DNA from: Berberis thunbergii
Taxonomy: Eukaryota > Streptophyta > Magnoliopsida > Ranunculales > Berberidaceae
Assembly (NCBI GenBank): GCA_003290165.1
Contig: QNQO01007598.1
Coordinates: 186,001 to 250,000 of the forward strand
Reading direction: 5' to 3'
DNA length: 64,000 bases
A program made the position numbers and the translations under genes. The notes below the pieces were generated by a model. That model ran no database searches. It was not told the origin of the DNA and was given only the letters and a program-made list of their open reading frames with translations. Positions within the stretch are counted from its first letter, which is position 1. Every line of letters starts with the position of its first letter. This document shows, piece after piece, positions 55,378 to 64,000 of this stretch.

Positions 55378-55497
55378 TGATGCTAGAGGTAGGAAATATG
55401 CTAGATACTGACTTGTAACCTCTTTCGTGTTTTTCTGTGGTCTGGGGAGCCCATTTATGCCCCGCGCTTGCCTTTCAAAAAAAAATGAGAGTAAGGG

Positions 55498-56846
55498 CCA
55501 GGGGAAGAGAAAGAACGGATAAGGAAATTACAAAGGGTTTAAAGAAATGGTGAAAGCATGCAAGATATAAGTAGGAATAGGAAAATGAAAGGGAAGATGT
55601 GACTTATTGATAATGAAGAGTTTCGGCCATTATTTTGTATCTACTGAATAAAAAGAACTGGACTATCTGTATGGTACTGAAATACTGAATGAATATAGAA
55701 AGGACTCTATAATTTTGTACGATTTGTTTTTGAAAACTATTTCTTCTAGAAGTATATGTCATAAGGGCCTTCCCCACACTTGCTTTTCAACATACCTTAA
55801 ACCACAATAAAATCTCTACGAATCAAATTATGATTCGCTCTTCTCATTAGGCTAGGGATGGAGAATGAGGGTAATGAAACAAAAAGGCTTAATAACAGGC
55901 TCAACGGGGATTAACCTAAAATAAATATATCATGGATCCGACTTATTTGGCAATTGTGGAAACTAAGTGTCTTTATCATATCAAACATTTCGTGCAATTC
56001 AATATAATGTTTTGAACGAAATTAATAAAAGTTCTAGTGTTTAGTTCTAAATATGAAAGCAAATCCAAGTAGCAACCAAAGCAAACAAAAATGATATCAT
56101 GCAACGAATTATTGACAAAAGAAATTAAAGATGACCTAACTAAAACTCTCAAAATCAAAGAAACAATAGGCTCAAAACTCACATATGGGTTATAATGAGT
56201 TAAATTCAATTTAGCATGCTATAAGTACCAATTCTCAGTTGATTACATGTGAATTTGCATATGATAGCCATGAATAAACATTCACCAAAAAATAATATTA
56301 GACTTTAAATCATGTTTATAAATCACCTTAAAGTCATGCAATTAAAAACCATATCTCATCATTGTGTTGGAAAGTATCCTATGACTCAAAACAAAAATAA
56401 AAATCTTTTTTTATTTATATTTTTTTTACTGACACTTATACCAACAAAGAAAACAAAAACCAAACTACTAACGAACAAAACTAAATTTATGAAAATTAAA
56501 GAATGGGATAGAGAAAGCAAATCTGATTGGGTTGCCTTCCAAGAAGCGCTTGCTTTAACGTCGTGCAGCTTGACGATGTCTCCAATTAATCCTCAGATAA
56601 GTGGGAACATAGAGTGATATGTTCTCCACGTCATGCTTCACAAATGACTCATGTAGGGCTTAAGTCGATGATGTTTCACCTTAAACTCCTTACCGGTTGT
56701 GACACTCTTAATCTGTATAGCACCATGGGGAAAAATGTTAGTAACAATAAAAATACCAACCCATTCAGAACGTAACTTACAGTTATAAAACATGATTGGA
56801 AAAACAAGACTTTTTTTCCAACGACAAAAGTATTTCCACGGATCAT
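55498..56846 (-). other. 3' noncoding region of the Athila-like element
   Basis: AT-rich DNA without a gene. The plus-strand block TTGGGTTGCCTTCCAAGAAG CGCTTG near 56528 is characteristic of the region between pol and the LTR in some plant Gypsy elements. No 3' LTR was identified. Confidence 0.4.
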
Positions 56847-57340
56847 CTAATCATGAAAAACTATGGTGTTCTTCTTGTAATTGTTTTTACTTTCATAGGA
56901 CTCATTCTGAATCTTTTCGAGCTCATTCAAATGTAATTTCTTCCACTTCTTTGTGTCATAGGGAACACTATTGCTCTCATATCCAATGACATTAATAATC
57001 ATGGTCTCAAGTTCTTCCTCGTTTCTGAAATCTAACAATTTCTGGGCCAAATTGTCAACCACATTAATAGAAAAACAAGAATGATTTTTAGTATGATACC
57101 TCGTGGCTTCAAAGATGTTGAAGCCATTCACATCACCATCAAATTCTATGGTCAATTTCCCCACATGCACATCAATATTTGTCCTTGCAATTTTCATGAA
57201 ATGGCGCTCTAAAAGAAGAGGCAAAGGTGCTGAAAATTTCGAATCTTCCATCTCAAGCACATAGAAATCTATTGGGAAGATCAAATGGTTAACCTGCACC
57301 AACAAATCTTCCAAAAAACCTCGAGCATATGCATTAGACG
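56847..57340 (-). pseudogene. Gypsy protease-region relic
   Basis: The 155-codon frame 57314-56847 starts EDLLVQVNHLIFPIDFYVLE and continues with LLLERHFMKIARTNIDVH, which matches the plant Gypsy pattern DxLVQV..LxFPxDFY..D...LLGRPFL.TAxTxIDVxxGxL. This is the region just after the DxG active site of the aspartic protease. The usual GRPF is changed to ERHF and the frame then decays. Confidence 0.7.
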
Positions 57341-57581
57341 GTCAGCCAATTAAATAATTACACCATCATTTTTTAATTCCCCGAGATTCATAAAACGGTA
57401 AACAAAATACGACATAACATTAATTGAAGCACCTAAGTCTAACATTGTATTTCATATTAGTATTACCGATAACACAAGGGATAGTGAAACTACCTAGATC
57501 CTTATATTTAAGTGGCAATTTCCTCTGAAGAATAGCAGAAAATTTCCACTCACCTTTACCACTTCAACGTCTTGAAGTTTT

Positions 57582-59340
57582 CTATTTGTGGTGCAAAGGT
57601 CCTTCAAAGATTTGCATACTTAGGCACTTGCTTAATAGCATCAAGAAGCGGATGTTAACCTGAAATTTTTCGAAGGTTTCCAAGATTTCCTTATCCTGTT
57701 CATCTTTCCTAGACTTGGCAAACCTGTCTGGGAAAGGCACAAAAGGTGGAGAAAAATTAGCAGAAACTAAATTTGGAATACTCACCTTCTTACCTTGGGG
57801 TTTTGATGTCTTATCGGTGGTTGGATCATTCTTCTGTAACTCAGCTTTCCTATTTCGGCTCTGTTTTGGAACTATTGGCTCATTTTCTATATGCCTACCA
57901 CTCCTCAATGTAATTGCTTTTGCAGTTTCAAACCCGTCTTTCGGATTTGGAATGGTAGAACTAGGAAGTTTTTCTTGCTCGCGAATTTGTCTCATAAACT
58001 CAACTATATGTCCATTTGTATCTTCAAATCTGTTATATCCCTTGTTTGGTTCTTCTAAGAGATAGTTAACGATTTCATAATCTCATCATAATTAAGGGAC
58101 GTACCTTGATGGTGCTAGGTGGTTCTGGCAACCCTTGAAAGAAACCAGGGGTTGGCCGATTCAAAGTTTGTTGTTGAGGTTGTTCTAAATTTTTCCATCC
58201 AAAGCCGGGATGATTTCCCCAGCCCTCATTGTAAGTGTTCGAATAAGGGTTATTCATATAGTCATTTTGCCCATGAAAACCTACTGCATTAACATTCTCC
58301 TAACCGTCATTCTCAATCAGTTGAAGACATTGATCAGATGGATGTCCTGGCTTAATGCACACGCCACAAACTTGTGTAATTCCAGGCACATTCGGCTTCC
58401 CCAAAACCTGAGTCACAAGTGAAGTAAGATTGGTCATTTGAGCTTCCAAACTAGAATTAGTACTTACCTCATGGACTTGGCATGAATGCTCTCCAATTCC
58501 TTCATATTGTTGGGTGTTTAAGGCTCGATTTGCAATCAAAGTCTTCTATCTTGCTGGAGTTTTATCAACCAAAGCTCCTCCTGCCGCTTGCATCAAACAT
58601 ATGTCGTTCAAGAGGAAGCAATCCCTCATAAAAGTATTGAATCAGGAGCTCCTCCTTCATTTGATGTTGCGAACATGATGCTTTGAGAGTTTTGAAATGC
58701 TCATAGTAGCTGGATATGATTCTTCTGGACCCTGCTGAATACTACAGATTTTCTTCCTCAACAAGATGATTTTTGAAGTTGGAAGAATTTCTCTAGCAAC
58801 ACCTTCTTCATGCTATCTCAAGAGTATATTGTTCCGGGAGGTAGTTCATAGAGCCAATCATTAGCCCTATTAGCCAGAAAAATGGAAATGCTTTCAGCTT
58901 CAGGATGTTCTCGTCCACAGTTATTGGCGTCATACTGGAGCATACAACTTCAAAATTCTTTTAAATGATTATTTAGATCCTCCATATAAAGACCGTGATA
59001 CTTTGGAATATTATGAAGTAGACTGGATTTTAGCTCAAATGACACTATTTTGCCCTGCTCTGTTGTTGGATACTGGATATGCACAGTGGTGCGACATTAT
59101 CCAAGGTGGATGCCAAAAGTTCTTTAAAGATTTGTCGTCAACTATGTCGAAACTCTTCTGATTCAGATTCAGAGCTAGACGTTTGTAAATATTTTGTTTC
59201 TCTCATTCATTTTCTAAATGTTTCTTGGGCACTGAATCGTACTCTAATAAGTTTTCATTGGATCTCCTATTACGCATGAACTAGTACCTGCGATAAAGAA
59301 AGGAAAAAAATTAATAAAAAAACTATATGAAGTATTTAAC
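57582..59340 (-). pseudogene. Athila-like gag relic
   Basis: Frames 58539-58300 and 57995-57582 contain the knuckle-type CGVCIKPGHPSDQC and the conserved block PFPDRFAKSRKDEQDKEILE that links gag to protease in this lineage. The N-terminal half (58560-59340) is broken by stops. It would have formed the particle shell. Confidence 0.72.
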
Positions 59341-59352
59341 AATTTTACTAAT

Positions 59353-59369
59353 CTCTGGTAACGGCGCCA
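59353..59369 (-). other. Primer-binding site, tRNA-Asp type
   Basis: The minus strand reads TGGCGCCGTTACCAGAG, close to the TGGCGCCGTTGCCGGGG complement of the 3' end of tRNA-Asp. It fixes the strand and the LTR edge. Confidence 0.75.
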
Positions 59370-59374
59370 AAAAT

Positions 59375-61032
59375 TGATGCACTATTTTACTAACGCACAA
59401 CTTAATACTCTGTTTTGCGATTGAAGTAAAGAATAAGTAGGGATCATTCTGGACTAGGGATTAGAAGGTTTGCCAACTAGCACTAAGAATAACTAAGAGA
59501 CAACTAACAACTTAATTAAGAAAAAAATTTGGGATTGGATTTTCTTATTTAAATTAAGAAAATTATTGTAAAGATAATAAAAGTAAAGGGATGGCAAAGA
59601 TGAGAAATTAGCTAAGGGTTTATCTCCACACACCAAACATATGCTTATAAATCAATCTTCAATAATCAATTGCTAACTCGTGAAAGACAGTGCACAAGAT
59701 TAATCGTGACAGCACTGCATTAATTTCCCAAGTTTGTTGAATTAAACTTAGCATTGCTTTCAAACTATTCTTATCATGCTATCTAATCAGGAATCGCAAG
59801 TTAGATAACAATCTAAGATCATTAAGTTTTGTGAAAAATATGAACACTGACTAGGCAATTACAAGTATGATCAGCATCTTATTCTTGCCTAGGTTTTTAT
59901 TTAACCTTACCAACGTTCCTTAGTATTTACTACTTATGAGTACAAGATAGTAATGATTAGGTGAAACTCTCCTATACTCTGGCCCCAGATCCTAGCATGG
60001 TTACTAAGTTGGCCACCTTAACAAACATACAAAGAAAAGTTCTCTATAAATCAATTAAGCAAAACACAATCACTAATAGTAAGGAAGATTAAATTCAATT
60101 AATTCATAAAGCATATATTTGGGGCTTCGAATCCACCCCTAGCTAAAGGAAGTTTAGCTAGATATATTAATTATGTCAAACAATATTCCATAATCAAATA
60201 TCAAACTAAATAAGAAAAGAGTTAAGAGATATAGAACATTGTGCGTGGTGGCAGATAATAGATTGATGGGTGCGGATAGCAGAAAGAAAGAGAAATAAAC
60301 TCTTCTTCCTTACAATCTTTCCTCTTCCTTCATTGATCTGTTTCACTTCTCTCTGTGTGTGGCTATGGTTGATGATGGTGTGCGATGGAGATAAGGGTTT
60401 CTTTGTTGTGTGAGAGAATAGATGTGAAGAAGAGATGGAGGGTTTTTGCGAGCTGACAAATATGGATGATGGTGATGATTTGTGTGAGAGAGGCTCGTGG
60501 AACGATGGAGGTTGTGGTCGATGTGGCTATGGTTTCGATCAGAGGTAGAGATGAGGGGTTGTAGGAGGCTATGGATGGGTCTCGATTGGGTTTAGGGTTG
60601 TGTGATTGCGATGAACAGAGGAAGAGATGGATGATGGATGTTGGTGGTTATGTAGCTGATGTCCTGAGGATGGGTGCTTGCTGCTGCGAGGATGAGAAGG
60701 TTGTGGATGGGTGATTGATGTTGTGAGGATGAGGAGGTTGTGGATGCGTGATTGTTGCTGTGAGGATAAGGAGGTTGTGGATGCACGATCTCTTCGAAAC
60801 AGGTATTGTTCCTTTTATAATTGTTTTCTTCTCGATTTCCTTTTTTGCGTGGTTTCCGTTTGCAATCAATAATTCTAAATTGCTAATTTGCTTCACTTAG
60901 CTTTTATTTTGGAATCTTGTAATTGAAAACCTACACAAAAACGAAAATAGCAATTAGTACCAAAATTAACAATTAATAGCCAAAATTATATATAAAATAT
61001 AGTACTAAAATAACATAATTATGCTCATATCA
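59375..61032 (-). repeat. 5' LTR of the Athila-like element (1.66 kb)
   Basis: On the minus strand it begins TGATATGAGCATAATTATG and ends GTGCATCA just before the PBS. It includes a G/T-rich stretch at about 60660-60790 with three diverged copies of a GTGAGGATGAGGAGGTTGTG unit. The TG...CA ends and adjacent PBS support the limits. Confidence 0.7.
60660..60790. repeat. Diverged tandem repeat within the LTR
   Basis: Three units with GAGGATGAGAAGGTTGTGGA TG, GAGGATGAGGAGGTTGTGGA TG and GAGGATAAGGAGGTTGTGGA TG lie about 37-57 bp apart. Confidence 0.7.
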
Positions 61033-62145
61033 GGCGATCAAACCGCTGATGGCTCCTTTTGGCGTCACATTCCTAAAAAACATCAATCCAGTAAGACTTG
61101 AAACATAAATATAAACATTATTATGGAAAACAATAGTCAATTTTAAAAGGTAAATAGAACTTATTCTTTATTGAACGACATTTGCTTCGCCAAATACTCA
61201 TACATTACTACCCTAAAAGGAAAAGAGTTAAGTAAAGTCAAATCTATTAAAGAAATTCATAACAGAACAATAGGTTGAATCCAACCACAAAATATATCCT
61301 TCGAAGCAAGGCACTTGTGAGTAAAATCAATATATACGAAATCACCATTTATTGAACAAGACATGTAAACTACATAACAAAGCATTGAACCAAACACCCA
61401 AACTCCATAACTAATGAAACCATTTTTTTTTCACTAAGATAACAATGAGCATGGCACCTATGTTTTGATTTTAGATGTCATTCAAACTCACACTCCCCCT
61501 TAAATAAAAAAAATATTCTATCATCTTAACATGATGGAAAGCCTAGTGAATACCTAACACGCACAACAAACAAAAGTTCCACTTAATAAAATACTTATTC
61601 ATCTTAACAAAATACTTATCATTTAAGCTCCATTTGAGCTGAAAATTTAATGAAAATAAAGAAAAATCATAACATGTGTCAAAGTTCAGGTGAATTCGAC
61701 CCGTGTGCCTCAAAATACACATTAAAATGTGAAAAGTGGATTTCTCTATCATAAACATGAAGCAAGGGCCCACCTTGGACACAACACAATTTGGTCGGTT
61801 AGGTCAGCTCGTGCCCATTAAACACTCACAAAGACTGTTATATTTAATGTTTGGGACCTAAACATGTATCTCAAGGAATTGTGTGAAACAAACTGAAACT
61901 TTGGGAACCTAAACATATTTAATCTATCACTTTCCTCGTAACGAATTAAAAAAAGGGTGCACAAGATATTTAATGTTGGACCTAACATGATTAAACTTTG
62001 GGATTTCAAGATATTAATGTTTGGGACTAAACATATTTAATCAATCACTTTCCTGGTGTTCGAACGAATCAAGAAACATTTTTTAATATTTAATAGGTGT
62101 CCATAATTTACGATGAACATTTTTTTTAAAAACAAAGGGAGTCAT
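61033..62145. other. Intergenic region, nothing recognised
   Basis: AT-rich. A diverged internal repeat around TTTAATGTTTGGGAC...AAACAT near 61850-62040 is visible. No gene. Confidence 0.4.
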
Positions 62146-62155
62146 ATCCTGGATT

Positions 62156-62346
62156 GAGTGATTCTACACAGCGAGGAAATGGGCGAGGGGAGTGAGGTGG
62201 TGGGGGTGAGAGTCGTTCATCTCGCTCGAGATGCGTGTGCAAAAAGTCAACACACGCATCTCGAGTGAGATGAACGGCTCCCACCTCCGCCACCTCACTT
62301 CCCTCGCTCGTTTTCTCGCTCATTTCCTCGACACTTAGAATTTCTG
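62156..62346. mobile_element. Foldback MITE, copy 2 (Mutator-like, 10-bp TSD)
   Basis: Same family as 3834-4033: GCGAGGAAATGGGCGAGG at the left, CCTCGACACTTAGAATTTCTG at the right, and a palindromic core around ATCTCGAGTGAGATGAACGG. It is flanked by the 10-bp direct repeat ATCCTGGATT (62146-62155 and 62347-62356). No coding capacity. Confidence 0.85.
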
Positions 62347-62356
62347 ATCCTGGATT

Positions 62357-64000
62357 AGTAAAATACCATTTCTTGTCCCTAAACTTTCATAGTAGGAGAC
62401 CCTATGTACCAGGAAGTTTCTTCGAAAGCACCTAAAATACTTAGGTGAAAATCTATCCAATTATATTTAGAGAAACACACTCCTTGCAATGTTTGTGAGA
62501 TCATGTGAGTAGTCTCCATTCTCTCCGACAATATAAGTAGGAATATCATTCCTTTGGCTGCAGATGTTAAACACAGGTCCCTTGCAATCCAAAATATCCC
62601 TTTGGTTTGGATATACAAGACATAAAGTTATTATTTATATTTTTTATCTCATGATCTCTTTATATGTATTTATTTCGTCAATTGGTTGATCTAAGTTGAA
62701 GATGGAGAAAATTACCTGGATAACGATGTCAATATTAGGTTTTGCCAATTTGACGATAAAAACTCTTGGAATGATTCCACCAACCCCACATCGCCATCTA
62801 AATCAATCAAAGTCTTAAAGAAGTATCAAAGTGAAGAAATCAACACCACATATTTCACACAAGCACTCAAATCAAGCACAAACTTGGAAAGAATATTTGT
62901 GTTTTAATGAGGGTATGTGTCCTTTAATGGGGTATGTGATGGGGTATGTGTCCTTTAAGTTTGTAGACACATATTAAATTCTTCTTCATCGTAACATTAG
63001 ACTAAGAAATTTGTAGACTAAAGAAAGAGATTGTTAGAGAGAACAAAGATTTGTAGACTACATAATAAAATCTTTTCCACGCATATTTACAAGTTTACTT
63101 ATAAAAGATACAGAGGCTCATTGTCGTCAATTAGGTACAAAAATTTACCATATACCAAGAGTTGCAAACCTATATGATTTAATAATGTATACCAGTAACT
63201 CCATGTTCTATTTATTTAATAACCAAAGGGGTTTAAAGGTGACTAAGCATTATTTGAATAAATTAAAGAAATAAATATTACAAATTAATATTTCCAGCTA
63301 CTCTCTCACAAAGAAAAACCTTTTCAAGTAAACTAGATAGTGCAGCATCCTAATAGTAGGCTCTGCAATCACTATAAGACAATAAAAATAAAAATAAAAA
63401 TTTTGAAAAAAATTAATGATTCGAAATAATTTTGACATTAACATTGCCTCAAGTATGGATAACTAGTGAGCTAACCAATGCTAATGTTGAAAGGAAAGCA
63501 CGCATATGCAATTTGAAACTCAAAATACATAATATATGTAGCTAGTAAAGATGTTTCAGTGAATTTTAAAAAATAATGTTCAGTGCTCTCTCAAAGTGAA
63601 TTAGATAAGCCTAAGAAACCCTCAAGGATGCTATAGAGTTTTAAAATTATACTGATAGAATATCACAGTTTAAGACTTGGTTTGGGGGCATATGAGAGAT
63701 AAAAATAGAAACAAAAAATTATTTAAGGCTTCCTCAAGAGAAGTGCAGTCCTTTTAGCTAGATTTTAAGAGTAGAGAATGAGAAATTATTTAGCATATAG
63801 AAACATAAACAGGTACCGAAAATTACATCATAAAGTGCCAGGAGATTATTTGTAAAGAGTTTATTGACATACAATATATTCTGTGAAATCAAAAGCATAA
63901 TAAACACAAGCAATTAAATGAAAGAACTCATGAATATAATAAATATGCTATCTAAACAAAGTAATTCATGAATAACTTACCTGAACATATGAACATAGGT
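62357..64000. other. Intergenic region, nothing recognised
   Basis: AT-rich DNA to the end of the window without a supported gene or element. A duplicated phrase (GGGTATGTGTCCTTTAA) occurs near 62915-62960. Confidence 0.4.

Larger units (their letters stand above)
49607..55484 (+). mobile_element. L1-type LINE, nearly full length, with RNase H
   Basis: Flanked by the 13-bp direct repeat ATGAGAGTAAGGG (49594-49606 and 55485-55497) and ending in a run of nine A (55477-55485), as expected of target-primed reverse transcription. It has a 137-bp 5' UTR, ORF1 with DUF4283 and a CCHC knuckle, and ORF2 with endonuclease, RT, zinc region and RNase H. Plant L1 elements with an added RNase H domain are known. 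It carries one in-frame stop and about three frameshifts, so it is recently dead or the errors are technical. Confidence 0.92.
55498..61032 (-). mobile_element. Athila-like Ty3/Gypsy remnant with 5' LTR
   Basis: On the minus strand: LTR (61032-59375), Asp-type PBS (59369-59353), gag with a zinc knuckle, a protease region, then 3' noncoding DNA containing GGGTTGCCTTCCAAGAAGCG (minus complement near 56530-56560 is read on the plus strand). RT, RNase H and integrase were not seen, so pol is deleted. The LINE at 49607-55484 lies at its low-coordinate side. Lineage is inferred from the PBS and gag type. Confidence 0.7.

Noticed and set aside
1..64000. CRISPR arrays, bacterial operons or prophage
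   Set aside because: The tandem arrays lack the repeat-spacer pattern, and splicing and element content are those of a plant nuclear genome.

Overview
This is AT-rich nuclear DNA from a flowering plant, probably a eudicot. The evidence is a spliced plant-type DEMETER/ROS1 5-methylcytosine DNA glycosylase gene with GT-AG introns, a plant ribosomal protein eL31 reading frame, plant Gypsy, Copia and L1-type retroelements, Mutator- and hAT-type DNA transposons, and two integrated copies of a plant pararetrovirus (Caulimoviridae). No species can be named from the sequence.

Layout. 1-4600: tandemly duplicated noncoding DNA, a 1.08-kb hAT-like element (8-bp target duplication) and a foldback MITE (10-bp target duplication). 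4612-7340: a head-to-head, broken pararetrovirus copy. 8300-9905: an LTR-like stretch with a clean TATA box. 10960-19640: a Gypsy/TAT remnant split by a unit-length decayed pararetrovirus on the minus strand (11842-19199), bracketed by 209-bp direct repeats and with a Copia gag fragment at one junction. 20307-20491: a third foldback MITE. 23622-25744: a Mutator-like element with 9-bp target duplications and long inverted arms, carrying an intact intronless eL31 (RPL31) frame. 27831-34692: the one clear host gene, a DEMETER-like demethylase on the minus strand; 19 exons could be placed and all junction phases agree except one exon that is a single base short. 35555-46828: RNase H relic, possible SINE, then a 10.4-kb TAT-lineage Gypsy element lacking pol, with a nested solo LTR, four tandem-repeat families and an antisense ORF. 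47360-47689: a small zinc-finger (GRF-like) exon. 49607-55484: a nearly complete L1-type LINE with 13-bp target duplications. 55498-61032: an Athila-like Gypsy remnant on the minus strand with its 5' LTR. 62156-62346: a second copy of the first foldback MITE. The remainder is intergenic DNA with no recognised gene.

There is no operon-like organisation. The interest lies in nested transposition, in a demethylase gene surrounded by elements of the kind such enzymes act on, and in chimeric junctions: Copia next to pararetrovirus, and a ribosomal gene inside a MULE. All calls come from reading the sequence; no database search was run.
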